A DNA stretch of 64,000 nt from JAUZOB01 sp963692465. Lineage in GTDB: Bacteria > Bacteroidota > Bacteroidia > Bacteroidales > Prolixibacteraceae. Each line of letters begins with the position of its first letter. Position 1 is the stretch's first letter. The DNA is taken from positions 1,922,001 through 1,986,000 of the forward strand of contig OY829943.1 in the NCBI GenBank assembly GCA_963692465.1, read 5' to 3'. Both the position numbers and the translations under genes were made by a program. Shown in pieces: positions 18,824 to 29,600 of this stretch. A model generated the notes under the pieces. The model had not been told where the DNA came from, did not search any database, and was given only the letters and a program-made list of their open reading frames with translations.

Positions 18824-20062
18824 ATGAAAAATAATAAAATAAATCGAATAGGATATCTAGGCCGACTGGCGCTGACTGCCTTGGCTGGCTTTATGATTTT
18901 CTTTTCTTCCTGTAAAGATGATACCGTAGGGCTTCCTGTTATAACAAAGATTCGTATCACGAATCCGGCTGAGAAGGATAGTACTTTTACACAATCGGTT
19001 CCGGGGATGATGGTTGTTATCCAGGGAGAAAATTTAGGTGGACTTCAGAAAATCTATTTTAATGGTTATGAGGCCCCGTTTAATCCGACCCTTGCTACTG
19101 ATAATAACGTAATTGTGACGATCCCGGCTGCTGCTCCAACAAAGGCAACAAATCCCAATGCCTCCAATAAAATCAGGCTTGTAACTAATCATGGGGAGAC
19201 ATCTTTTTCCTATACGTTATTGCCTCAATTGCCGGTCATTTATGCGATCAGTGATGAACTGCCGAATGCGGGAGAGACTGTTGTAATTAACGGCGATAAT
19301 TTTTATGTGGTTACTTCACTGGTTCTTCCCGGTAATGTTAGTGTAAAGGATTTTACGGTTTCGACTGATGCTAAAACCATTACTTTTAAAATGCCAGCAG
19401 ATATTACGACGGGCGGTTCAATAGCAATTACTGCCATGGGCGGGGTAGGGTTATCAACTCCGACATTTAATTTCATGGGCAATATCCTTAGTGACTTTGA
19501 TACGGTAAATAAATATGGTGGTTGGGGAATTGGAGGTCTCGTTTTCGGAGATTCCAGATTTCCCGGGGCGCATGGGAATTATGTTGTATTTCAGTTTAGT
19601 GATGTAAACGCAGGAGACACTTCCTGGTGGGATGGGAAACGAGCATTGTTGCTTGGAGCAGCACAGGCTGTGCCTGCTGCAAAAATCAATGATCCGATTG
19701 ATAATTATGCAATAAAATTCGAGATTTATGTTAGTACTCCATGGCAGACCGGAAATCTGAATTTAAACAATGCCTCGTCTTATTCGTATGCCTACCGTCC
19801 CTGGATTGTGAATGGGAAAAGAACGCCATTTACTACAACTGGATGGACAACGGTAACTGTTCCTTTCAGCTCATTTAAAAAGAGTGATGGGACAGCAGCG
19901 ACGAAGCTTACCGACGTAATGAATAGCGATGGTACTTTGGCTCTGAATATTTATTATTATAACGATCCGACGAATGCTACTTCGCCTGAAACGCAGGGAA
20001 TCCATATGGATAACTTTGCTGCGGCAGTAGATAATATTCGAGTAGTTAAGATGGTTAAATAA
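18824..20062 (+). CDS. Surface glycan-binding lipoprotein (SGBP) with IPT/TIG domains
   Basis: 412 residues, lipoprotein signal with Cys30 ('FFSSCKDD'). Two tandem IPT/TIG immunoglobulin-like domains follow ('VPGMMVVIQGENLGGLQKI' near 50-70; 'NAGETVVINGDNFYVVTSL' near 148-168), then a C-terminal beta-sandwich of about 190 residues, rich in Trp and Tyr ('DTSWWDGKRALLLG', 'WTTVTVPFSSF'). This layout matches SGBP-B proteins, especially the xyloglucan-binding ones, where the last domain binds the glycan. It is in the usual position after susD. The terminator at 20078 follows. Confidence 0.85.
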   Translation: MKNNKINRIGYLGRLALTALAGFMIFFSSCKDDTVGLPVITKIRITNPAEKDSTFTQSVPGMMVVIQGENLGGLQKIYFNGYEAPFNPTLATDNNVIVTIPAAAPTKATNPNASNKIRLVTNHGETSFSYTLLPQLPVIYAISDELPNAGETVVINGDNFYVVTSLVLPGNVSVKDFTVSTDAKTITFKMPADITTGGSIAITAMGGVGLSTPTFNFMGNILSDFDTVNKYGGWGIGGLVFGDSRFPGAHGNYVVFQFSDVNAGDTSWWDGKRALLLGAAQAVPAAKINDPIDNYAIKFEIYVSTPWQTGNLNLNNASSYSYAYRPWIVNGKRTPFTTTGWTTVTVPFSSFKKSDGTAATKLTDVMNSDGTLALNIYYYNDPTNATSPETQGIHMDNFAAAVDNIRVVKMVK

Positions 20063-20077
20063 AATAGTCTAAGATGG

Positions 20078-20118
20078 GCGGAATGGGAGCGTGTAACGCA
20101 TTCTATTCCGCTTTTTTT
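20078..20118 (+). terminator. Rho-independent terminator inside the PUL
   Basis: GCGGAAT (20078-20084) pairs with ATTCCGC (20105-20111), extended by GGGA/TCT-type pairs, followed by TTTTTTT. It lies between the SGBP gene and the GH3 gene, so the hydrolase genes downstream need read-through or another promoter. Confidence 0.8.
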
Positions 20119-20209
20119 GTTGTAAATTGTTGTATATAAATAAAAGGAGGGAATACACCGAAAAAAACGGATACTCCTTAAATGATAAAATCTTAAAATC
20201 GGGTTTTTA

Positions 20210-22345
20210 ATGAAAATGACTGCTTTTTTTTGTCTTCTGAGCGTTGCCTTTGTCTCAGGAAATTCCTTTTGTTTCGCACAAAGGGTGCCTCAACGTGTTA
20301 TTGAGGAGAAAGCGAATCAATTGATTCATCAGATGACTTTGAAAGAGAAAATTTCGATGTTGCATGGCAACTCAAAATTTACAATCTCCGGAGTTAAAAG
20401 ATTGGGAATTCCTGAATGGCATATGTCGGACGGGCCTCATGGGGTTCGGGAAGAAATCAATCGAGATAATTGGAACCCCGCAGGATGGACGAATGATTAT
20501 TCTACTTATTTCCCAACCGGAACAGCCCTTGCGGCCACCTGGAACCCGGAGTTGTCCAGACTACAGGGAGAGGCGTTAGGAGAAGAAGCAAGAGCCCGGG
20601 GTAAGGACGTGATGTTAGGTCCCGGTATTAATATTATTCGTTCTCCCCTCGGAGGAAGAAACTTTGAGTATGAAAGTGAAGACCCTTTTCTGATTTCTCA
20701 AATGTGTGTGCCTTATATTCAGGGAATCCAAAGTCGCGATGTTGCTGCTTGTATTAAACATTATCTGGCAAACAATCAGGAAACCGATCGAATGGATGTT
20801 GATGTCACGATGAGTGAAAGGGCCCTTCGTGAAATTTACCTTCCTGGATTTAAAGCGGCTGTTAAGCAGGGACATGTGTACACTTTAATGGGAGCCTATG
20901 ATAAATTCAGAGGCAATTGGTGTTGCGAGAATTCTTATCTGATGAATACGATTCTACGAAAAGAATTGGGATTCAAGGGTGCGACTATATCTGACTGGGC
21001 TGCCGTACATAGTACGGTAAAAACAGCTCTTGCCGGACTTGATGTAGAGATGGGAACCGACAAAAAAGATTATAATGCATATTTCTTGGCCGATTCTTTG
21101 ATGCAAGCAGTAAAAGAAGGATTGGTCCCGGAGAGACTGATTGATCAGAAAGTAAAAAACATTCTTTGTGTGATGTTACGGACCAAGGTACTTGGAGGAG
21201 ACCGCTTCAAAGGAAGTATAAATACGGATGCACATCATCAGGTTGCTTATAAGGTTGCATCCGAATCGGTTGTCCTGCTTAAAAATGAAAATAACTTGCT
21301 GCCGTTTAGAAAGACAGCATTGAAATCTATTGCGGTTATTGGTGATAATGCAACCCGAAAACAATCGCTTGGAGGAGAAAGTTCTGCTATTAAAGCTTTT
21401 TATGAACGGACTCCTCTGGATGGTCTGAAAGCAAGACTGGGTGATGCCGTTGCAATTCATTTTGCTCAGGGTTATAAAATGGGAGTGCCGATTACATCCG
21501 ATCAGATTGATGAAGCAGTTAAACAAGCCAAAGCATCGGATGTGGCAGTAATTTTTGCGGGATTAAACCATGATTACGATACAGAAGGGAAAGACCGTCC
21601 GGATATGGATTTGCCTTATGGACAGGAAAACCTCATAAAAGCCGTTGTTGCAGCTAACCCCCGGACTGTTTTAGTCCTGATTGCTGGGTCTCCGGTTGAT
21701 ATGAGTCGATTAAACCCGATTGTCCCGGCTATCTTATGGGGTTGGTATAATGGAATGGAATCGGGGAATGCTCTGGCTGATGTTCTTTTGGGAAAAGTTA
21801 ATCCGTCCGGGAAAATGCCATTTACGGTTCCGGTGTCGTTAAAAGATTCCCCGGCGCACGCAATGGGAAATTTCCCCGGGAAAGATAAAAAGGTGAATTA
21901 TGAAGAAGGAATCCTTGTTGGGTATCGTTGGTTTGATACGAAAGAAATTAAACCGATGTATGCATTCGGAGAAGGATTGTCTTATACTACTTTTAAATAT
22001 TTCAATCCTCGTGTTTCCAAGAAGGAGTATGGAAAGGAAGATCAAATCGAATTGAGATTTACCCTTAAAAATACCGGGAAATATCCGGGAGCTGAAATAG
22101 CACAACTGTATGTTAGTAAACCGGAATCAAAAGTTGAAAGAGCAGAGAAAGAATTGAAAGCGTTTAAGAAGGTTTTTCTGAAACAAGGAGAAAGCAAAGA
22201 AGTTGTTTTAACCGTAAGAGCCCGAGATCTTTCTTATTTTAATGAAGCAGGTCATGCATGGACCCTCGAATCAGGGAAATATCTATTAAAAATAGGTTCT
22301 TCTTCTCAGAACATTAAATTCTCTTCTGAAATATTGATAAAATAG
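20210..22345 (+). CDS. GH3 beta-glucosidase
   Basis: 711 residues with a signal peptide (core near 5-20, ending CFA). The N-terminal (beta/alpha)8 barrel has 'KHYLANNQE' and the nucleophile D262 in 'GATISDWAAV'. The alpha/beta sandwich follows ('GSPVDMSRLNPIVPAILWGWYNGMESGNALADVLLG'-type region near 490-525), then a fibronectin III-like C-terminal domain. The family removes terminal beta-linked glucose (or xylose). In a xyloglucan-type PUL it would cut the unsubstituted backbone glucose exposed by the alpha-xylosidase. It is followed closely by GH2 (28 bases) and the clan GH-A enzyme (21 bases), which suggests one operon. Confidence 0.93.
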   Translation: MKMTAFFCLLSVAFVSGNSFCFAQRVPQRVIEEKANQLIHQMTLKEKISMLHGNSKFTISGVKRLGIPEWHMSDGPHGVREEINRDNWNPAGWTNDYSTYFPTGTALAATWNPELSRLQGEALGEEARARGKDVMLGPGINIIRSPLGGRNFEYESEDPFLISQMCVPYIQGIQSRDVAACIKHYLANNQETDRMDVDVTMSERALREIYLPGFKAAVKQGHVYTLMGAYDKFRGNWCCENSYLMNTILRKELGFKGATISDWAAVHSTVKTALAGLDVEMGTDKKDYNAYFLADSLMQAVKEGLVPERLIDQKVKNILCVMLRTKVLGGDRFKGSINTDAHHQVAYKVASESVVLLKNENNLLPFRKTALKSIAVIGDNATRKQSLGGESSAIKAFYERTPLDGLKARLGDAVAIHFAQGYKMGVPITSDQIDEAVKQAKASDVAVIFAGLNHDYDTEGKDRPDMDLPYGQENLIKAVVAANPRTVLVLIAGSPVDMSRLNPIVPAILWGWYNGMESGNALADVLLGKVNPSGKMPFTVPVSLKDSPAHAMGNFPGKDKKVNYEEGILVGYRWFDTKEIKPMYAFGEGLSYTTFKYFNPRVSKKEYGKEDQIELRFTLKNTGKYPGAEIAQLYVSKPESKVERAEKELKAFKKVFLKQGESKEVVLTVRARDLSYFNEAGHAWTLESGKYLLKIGSSSQNIKFSSEILIK

Positions 22346-22373
22346 ATAATGGAGCGAATCCGACTAAATCTTT

Positions 22374-24806
22374 ATGAAAATGAATAAACTGCGATTTGTT
22401 TTAATGATGACAGGACTCTTTTGTTTGATGACGTTGCCCAAAATAGATGGGAAGGCTGAAGAAGTCCGCTCCTGTGAAAATTTCTGTAACGGATGGGGGT
22501 TTATCTTACAAGATAAAAATCAGTTTAAAGACCCTTCATGGAATGATCAGTCATGGCGGTTACTTAATCTTCCTCATGACTGGAGTATCGAAGGTGCATT
22601 TGATGAAAAAAATCCTGCTACGACGGGAGGTGGTGCTCTTCCCGGAGGAGTAGGCTGGTATCGCAAAGCGTTCTCTCTTCCTGTCAGTGATCGGGGACGG
22701 AAGATCTTTATCCGCTTTGATGGAGTTTATCGCAATAGTGAAGTATGGATCAATGGCAAAAATATTGGGAAACGGCCTAATGGATATATCACTTTTCAAT
22801 ATGATTTAACTCCTTATTTGAAGTACGGAGCAAATAAAAATGTTATTGCGGTTCGGGTTGATAACTCTGATCAACCGAATTCCCGATGGTATTCAGGTTC
22901 CGGTATTTATCGCAATGTCTGGCTTGAAAAGACTGACCCGGTCCATGTTGATCTATGGGGAACGTATATTACGACTCTTACAGTTTCTTCGTCGAAAGCA
23001 AAGGTTATTCTGAAAACAACAGTAAAGAATGAGAGTACTTCTGCCCGATCTGTTGTATTATCGGCTGTTGTTAGAGATCGGGGCGGAAAGATTATTGCAA
23101 AATCAGAATCGACCCCTTCTCAAATTGGAGGTGGAAAAATTTCTCAATTTGAACAAAATATAGACGTTAAGAATCCTGATCTGTGGTCTGTCGAACACCC
23201 TGCATTGTATGTTGCAGAAGTAACTGTTCGAACTCAGGGTGTTGTTACTGATCGATACAAGACAACTTTTGGAATAAGAACTTTTGTTTTTGATCGTGAA
23301 AGAGGTTTCCTCCTCAATGAAAAGAGTCTGAAAATTAATGGAGTCTGTGATCACCATGACCTTGGGTGTCTGGGTGCAGCTATCAATACAAGAGCTTTAC
23401 AGCGTCAGCTGGAATTACTCAAAGGTATGGGGTGTAACGGAATTCGTACCTCACATAATCCTCCGGCTCCGGAATTGCTTGACCTGTGTGATCGCATGGG
23501 ATTTATTGTTATGGACGAAGCGTTTGATATGTGGAAGAAGTCTAAGACAAAATATGACTATCATCTGTATTGGGATCAATGGCATCAACGTGACCTGACT
23601 GATCAGATTCTTCGGGATCGCAATCATCCTTCGGTTTTTATATGGAGTATCGGGAATGAGATTCTTGAACAGTGGGATAGTACCGGAGTAGCGATTGCCC
23701 GTGAACTTGCATCAACCGTAAAGCAACTAGATCCGACAAGGCCAATTACTTCTGCCTTGAATGATCCGAAGCCGTATAATAATATCTATAAATCGGGAGC
23801 TCTTGATTTGGTAGGGTTTAATTATCATCAGAAAGATTTTGAATCTTTTTTGCAAACATTTCCTGAACAGAAATTTATTGGAACGGAAACTGTTTCCGCT
23901 CTCGCTACCCGGGGACATTACGATATGCCCTCTGATAGTATAAGACGTTGGCCTTTTCCGGAGAATAATTTCATAACCGGCAACAAAGACAATACCTGCT
24001 CAGCCTATGACAATTGTTCTGCTCCATGGGGATCGACTCACGAAGAGACATGGAAACTTATTAAGAAGAATCCCTATTTAGCCGGACAATATATATGGAC
24101 TGGGTTTGATTATCTGGGAGAACCGACTCCTTATGGCTGGCCGGCCCGAAGTTCTTATTTTGGTATTATTGATCTGGCCGGTTTCCCTAAAGATTGCTAT
24201 TATATGTATCAGAGTGAATGGACTTCCACTCCTATGCTTCATATATTTCCACATTGGAATTGGAAACCGGGGACTGTGGTTGACGTATGGGCTTATTCCA
24301 ATTGTGCATCTGTTGAACTTTTTCTGAATGGGAAATCGCTCGGAACAAAAAGTAAAGAAGGAGACGATCTTCATTTATCATGGAGAGTTCCTTTTGAGCA
24401 GGGGACCTTACTGGCTGTAGGAAAAACGGTAGACGGGAAAATTCTCCGACAGGAAATAAGAACAGCGGGAGAGCCTGTTCGTCTGGAGTTAGTCCCTGAT
24501 CGGAAGATTATTCATGCTGATGGGAAGGACTTGTCTTTTATTACAGTCAACGTACTTGATAAAGATGGAATTCCAGTCCCGAATGCCTCTAATAATGTTA
24601 TTTTCTCTGTTCAGGGAGATGGTGTAATTGCAGGTGTTGATAATGGGTGTGAGACGAGCCAGGAATCTTTTCGCGGTCATTCTATTCATGCTTTTAATGG
24701 AAAATGTTTAGTTATTGTTCGGTCTGGAGAGCACAAAGGCAAAGTTGTTATCTCTGCTTCTGCTTCGGGATTAAAAGGTGATGCTCAGCAATTAAGTCTT
24801 AAATAA
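22374..24806 (+). CDS. GH2 beta-galactosidase-like hydrolase with DUF4982 domain
   Basis: 810 residues with a signal peptide. Order: sugar-binding jelly-roll domain (about 35-185; 'GVGWYRKAFSLP', 'RVDNSDQPNSRWYSGSGIYRNVWL'), Ig-like domain, the catalytic barrel with acid/base E429 ('WSIGNE') and nucleophile E505 ('FIGTETVSA'), then a DUF4982-type beta domain and a C-terminal Ig/invasin-like domain. The family includes beta-galactosidases, beta-glucuronidases and beta-mannosidases; the DUF4982 subtype is usually galactosidase-like. In a xyloglucan setting it would remove galactose from side chains, the role of the GH2 enzyme in the Bacteroides ovatus locus. Substrate is inference. Confidence 0.88.
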   Translation: MKMNKLRFVLMMTGLFCLMTLPKIDGKAEEVRSCENFCNGWGFILQDKNQFKDPSWNDQSWRLLNLPHDWSIEGAFDEKNPATTGGGALPGGVGWYRKAFSLPVSDRGRKIFIRFDGVYRNSEVWINGKNIGKRPNGYITFQYDLTPYLKYGANKNVIAVRVDNSDQPNSRWYSGSGIYRNVWLEKTDPVHVDLWGTYITTLTVSSSKAKVILKTTVKNESTSARSVVLSAVVRDRGGKIIAKSESTPSQIGGGKISQFEQNIDVKNPDLWSVEHPALYVAEVTVRTQGVVTDRYKTTFGIRTFVFDRERGFLLNEKSLKINGVCDHHDLGCLGAAINTRALQRQLELLKGMGCNGIRTSHNPPAPELLDLCDRMGFIVMDEAFDMWKKSKTKYDYHLYWDQWHQRDLTDQILRDRNHPSVFIWSIGNEILEQWDSTGVAIARELASTVKQLDPTRPITSALNDPKPYNNIYKSGALDLVGFNYHQKDFESFLQTFPEQKFIGTETVSALATRGHYDMPSDSIRRWPFPENNFITGNKDNTCSAYDNCSAPWGSTHEETWKLIKKNPYLAGQYIWTGFDYLGEPTPYGWPARSSYFGIIDLAGFPKDCYYMYQSEWTSTPMLHIFPHWNWKPGTVVDVWAYSNCASVELFLNGKSLGTKSKEGDDLHLSWRVPFEQGTLLAVGKTVDGKILRQEIRTAGEPVRLELVPDRKIIHADGKDLSFITVNVLDKDGIPVPNASNNVIFSVQGDGVIAGVDNGCETSQESFRGHSIHAFNGKCLVIVRSGEHKGKVVISASASGLKGDAQQLSLK

Positions 24807-24827
24807 TGAAAGGGCAAAAGGCGAACG

Positions 24828-26501
24828 ATGAAAAAGCATAACTGTTTGTTTTTTTGGGGTGTCTTTTTTCTTCTGTTCAGTTGTTTGCAACTACGAGCTC
24901 AATCGGTTGAGGATACCCAGGGATTCTTTCTGGATGCATTTCAACGCAGGAAGGCTGTTGTGCCTGCACATAGAGCTGTTCGGAAAGAAAATGGTACGCC
25001 TACTGCATTTATCCATGTCGATTGTTCAAAAAGGCTTGCGAAGGTTTCACCTTTTCTATATGGAAACAATACTAACGGTTACATGGGACAGGTGGTTACG
25101 GAGGATGATCTTATGAATTCTCTGAAATTACTATCTCCATCTGTTATGCGTTATCCTGGAGGAAACCTGAGCAGTGTGTTCTTTTGGAATGCCAGACCAT
25201 CAAATCCTCCGGCAGATGTGCCGGATACTATTTTGTATGGCGATAAGAGGAGAGCCCGGGCAGGACATTTTTGGTATGGGCAGAGTACTCGTCCGTCTAC
25301 ACTGTCTGTTGATAATTACTATAAGCTGCTTCGTTCGATTCATTCAAACGGGATTATTACAGTCAATTATAGCTATGGACGTTATGGAATGAGTGATCAT
25401 CCGGTCCAGAATGCTGCACATCTGGCAGCGGAATGGGTCCGTTATGATCATGGAAGAACTCGTTTCTGGGAAATAGGGAATGAAAATTATGGCCCGTGGC
25501 AGGCTGGTTATAAGATTGATCAAAAGAAGAATAAAGACGGACAACCGGTATTGATCTCAGGAGAATTATATGGATCGCAGTTTAAGATCATTGCTGATTC
25601 AATGCGTAAGGCTGCTCATGAACTTGGTTCTGATATAAAACTCGGGGCTTTATTGGTCGAAAGAGATAATTCACATGCAGGAGAGATTGAAAAAAATTGG
25701 AATAGAGGATTCTTCCGAACGGCAGGGAATGTCGCGGACTTCTTCATCGTACACTCCTATTATACTCCATACGAAGAGAACTCAACGATTCCTGTTATTC
25801 TTAACTCTGCACAGACTGTTACTTCTGGAATGATTCATTATCTGGATAGTGTTACTAAAGTTTGCCATGTAGAGATGAAACCAGTTGCACTGACAGAATG
25901 GAACATTTTTGCTATTCATTCTGCACAACAGACTTCTTACGTCAACGGGATGCATGCCGTCTTAACCCTTGGAGAACTGATTCGCAACCGTTACGGAATG
26001 GCTTGTCGCTGGGATCTGGCTAATGGATGGAATCATGGAGATGATCATGGAATGTTTTCAAAAGGCGATGAACCTGAAGTCCCGAAATGGACTCCCCGAC
26101 CTGTGTATTATTATATGTATTATTTTCAGAGATTCTTTGGGGATTATCTGTTGCAATCTACGATTGATGGAGGGAAAGATATTGAGGCTTTTTGCTCTTC
26201 TTTTGACTCAGGACATGTAGGAGTTGTTGCAGTGAATAAGGGATTGATTTCTCAGATTGTTGAAGTAAGTCCTGATCATTTTAAGTGCGGGAAGAGTTAT
26301 TATTACTATACATTGACGGGCGGAAGTGATCATGGTGATTTTTCTTTAAAAGTATATATTAATGGGAAGGGTCCTGACTTGTCGGTCGGAGGACCTGCCG
26401 TGTTTCAAAGAATCAAAGCTCATGCCTCATCAGTTGATGGAGGAATTAGAATAAATATACCTCCTCTTGGGGTTGTGTTTCTTCTGATTGATTCGGCATA
26501 A
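24828..26501 (+). CDS. Clan GH-A hydrolase, GH51-like (arabinofuranosidase candidate)
   Basis: 557 residues with a signal peptide (core near 6-22, ending LRAQ). The barrel has features of GH51-type alpha-L-arabinofuranosidases and related clan GH-A enzymes: 'VMRYPGGN' near 106-113, acid/base E219 in 'WEIGNENYG', and a nucleophile candidate E357 in 'ALTEWNIFA'. A C-terminal beta domain follows from about 450. The match to canonical GH51 is loose ('GNENYG' instead of the usual 'GNE-D/M'), so the exact family may differ. In this PUL an arabinofuranosidase would remove arabinose from branched xyloglucan or arabinoxylan. It is the last hydrolase before the regulator gene. Confidence 0.7.
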   Translation: MKKHNCLFFWGVFFLLFSCLQLRAQSVEDTQGFFLDAFQRRKAVVPAHRAVRKENGTPTAFIHVDCSKRLAKVSPFLYGNNTNGYMGQVVTEDDLMNSLKLLSPSVMRYPGGNLSSVFFWNARPSNPPADVPDTILYGDKRRARAGHFWYGQSTRPSTLSVDNYYKLLRSIHSNGIITVNYSYGRYGMSDHPVQNAAHLAAEWVRYDHGRTRFWEIGNENYGPWQAGYKIDQKKNKDGQPVLISGELYGSQFKIIADSMRKAAHELGSDIKLGALLVERDNSHAGEIEKNWNRGFFRTAGNVADFFIVHSYYTPYEENSTIPVILNSAQTVTSGMIHYLDSVTKVCHVEMKPVALTEWNIFAIHSAQQTSYVNGMHAVLTLGELIRNRYGMACRWDLANGWNHGDDHGMFSKGDEPEVPKWTPRPVYYYMYYFQRFFGDYLLQSTIDGGKDIEAFCSSFDSGHVGVVAVNKGLISQIVEVSPDHFKCGKSYYYYTLTGGSDHGDFSLKVYINGKGPDLSVGGPAVFQRIKAHASSVDGGIRINIPPLGVVFLLIDSA

Positions 26502-26642
26502 CAGTTCTGTTTCTGCTCTGGTTAATATGTATTATCTTATAAAAAGAATACTGTAACTTCTTTGAATTCAAGGGAAGATATCCGATATTTATATCATAAT
26601 GATAATGATATAACCAAACTAATCCTTTTCCCTGAGGAAACT

Positions 26643-29600
26643 ATGAGGATCATGAAATTATTATTTCTGATATTAACTTTATTCGCTGTATTACAGGTAA
26701 GCGCAAGCAATGAGAAATATCAATTCTTAACGCTCAACATTAATAACGGACTGTCAAATAATCAGATTAATTGCATTTATAAAGATAATCGCGGTTTCCT
26801 ATGGATTGGCACCAGTAACGGATTAAACCGTTATGATGGATATGCTTTTAAAGTATTTAAACATGATCCGCAGAGTAATCTCACTACTGTTAATGATAAT
26901 TGTATCTTAAAAATATCAGAGGATTATGGAGGGAAATTATGGATTACTACTCGGGCCGGACTTTGTTTTTATAACCCGACAACAGAGAAATTTTCTTCGG
27001 ATCATGAGTTGTTTCACAAAAACAGTGCTCTATCCAGGAATAATAATATTGTTCAGATATTAAAAGATAAAAGAGGAAATAACTGGTTTGTTAATGAAAC
27101 GAGCGGCTTATTCTTGTACGTAACCGGGCAGAAGCGAATTATTCATCTGTATCACCGGAAAGGAGATCTTTATTCTCCCTGTTCTAATGAACCGTCTGCG
27201 ATAACTGAAGATTCTTCTGGTAATTTCTGGGTGATTTATCGTTCCGGAATCATGGAAAAGATTAATGGACAAACATTGCGTGTTGTCTATCGGGACTATT
27301 CGATCAGTCGAATATCAGGAGAGAGAAATAGTTACAATATTTTCAGAGATCGGGATAATGATTTATGGGTCTATTCCACCCTTGATCCGAGAGGGATTTA
27401 TTTTTATAACACGACGATTCATAAACTAAAATATTTTTTGAAAGGGATATCCGGATTGAATAATAATCTTGTTAAAGGAGTAGAACAGGATGGAAATGGA
27501 CGAATCTGGGTTGGTACAGATCATGGAGGAATTAATTTAATAGATAAGCGGAATTTCCATTTTGACTATCTTCTTTGTCATGAGGAAGATGAAAATAGTT
27601 TAGCACAAAACAGTATTGTCTCTTTATATAAAGCCAATGATGGAATAATCTGGGTCGGAACGTTTAAAAAGGGAATAAGTTACTATTATAACCGGAATCC
27701 CCGGTTTAAACAAGTCCGGCGCATCAGGATTAACCCACGGAGTCTTGGTTATGATGATGTTAATTGTTTTGCGGAGGACGCACGAAAAAATCTATGGATT
27801 GGAACGAATGGCGGTGGACTGGATTATTTTGATAGAACACATAATGTCTTCCGGCACTATGTAAATCAGTCAGGAAATAGGAGAAGTCTGAGTAACAACG
27901 TAGTTGTTTCTGTTTGTGTGGATCATGAGCAAAAATTGTGGGCAGGAACTTATATGGGGGGATTGAATTGCTTTGATGGAAAACAATTTACTCGTTATCA
28001 GCATCAGCCTGGAGATCCGTCTTCTTTATCAAATGATTTTGTCTGGAAAATCTTTGAGGACTCCCGAAATAATTTGTGGATTGGAACATTAGGAGGGGGA
28101 TTAGATCTTTTTAATCGCAGCAAAAAATGTTTTTATCATTTTCGAAGAGGAGGAAATAATAACACTTTCGGATCAGATGACATTGTGGAGATTTGTGAAG
28201 ATCATCGTGGAAATTTGTGGATTGGAACTTCATCCGGACTGGATTATTTTGACAGACAAAAGAATCGGTTTTCCCATTTTGAAAATAGTTTAAAAGATCC
28301 GGGAAGTCTGAGTAACAGTAACGTCCTTTGTATCCACGAGGATTGCCGGCATTGGGTATGGGTCGGAACCCGTGAAGGGTTGAATCTTTATCTTCCTTCG
28401 CAGAGGAAATTTAAGATATTTCGTGGAGTGAATGGTTTACCCGACGAAATGGTTAAAACAATACAGGAAGATCGGAATGGAAATTTGTGGTTTGGTACAA
28501 CCAATGGAATTTCTAATCTGCAAATCTATTGGAATAAGTCTGAGCGAAAGAACGTCTTTAGATTCAGAAATTATGGCCAATCGGATGGATTACAGGGGAA
28601 GGAGTTTAACGAGAACTCGGCTTTCAGAACAAGAGAAGGAGAGCTTATTTTCGGGGGAGCGAATGGGTTTAACATCTTTTCTCCTGAGAAATTTAAACAA
28701 GATAAAATATTACCCAAGATTGTTTTAACTAATTTACAAGTCTTTAACCGGGATGTTGTGGTAGGCGAGAAGTTGGATGGACGAATCGTGCTCAAAAAAT
28801 CAATTACTGAAACCCCTGAACTTGTTCTGAAATATAGGGAGAATGTTTTTTCTATTCAATTTGCTGCCTTAAATTTCTTTCAGACAGAGAAATATAAATT
28901 TGAGTATCGGCTTGATGGATTTAGTCAACATTGGCTGAAGACAGATGGGAATGAACGAAAAGCAGCATTTACTAACCTTGATCCGGGGAAGTATACTTTA
29001 AGAATCAGAGCATCTAATAAAGATGGATACTGGACAGAGATGCAGCCTTCATTAAAAATAGTAGTCCTTCCACCTTTTTGGGGCACTAATCTTGCCTTCT
29101 TTTTGTATTTCTGTTTGATCATGGGAATTCTGGCTTTTTTGCGCTATCTCGTTCTTGAAAAAGAACGGATGAATTTTAGAACTAAGCAAGCAGAAGAAGA
29201 GGCAGAACGGACTCATCATCTTGATATGCTTAAGATAAAATTCTTTACAAATATCAGTCATGAATTCAGAACTCCGCTTTCATTAATCATTGCTCCGATA
29301 GAGAGGCTTATTCAGAATGCGGCAGATGAAAATCAAAAGAAGCAGTTTGTTTTAATTCATCGAAATGCCCGTCGACTTCTAAATATGGTTAATCAGCTTC
29401 TTGATTTTAGGAAAATGGAATTTCAGGAATTGAAAACACATGTCTCGGAGGGTGATATTATTGGTTTTATTCGTGATGTGGTTGATTCTTTTTCCGATTT
29501 ATCAGAAAAGAAACAGATTAATTTCACTTTTAACACAAAAGAAAAGTTCTATAAAGCAGAGTTTGATCATGACAAACTGGAAAAGATATTATTTAACTTG

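Noticed and set aside
26562..26642. TTG start that would lengthen the HTCS by 27 residues
   Set aside because: The added residues are polar and would mask the signal peptide; the ATG at 26643 has a GAGGA ribosome site.
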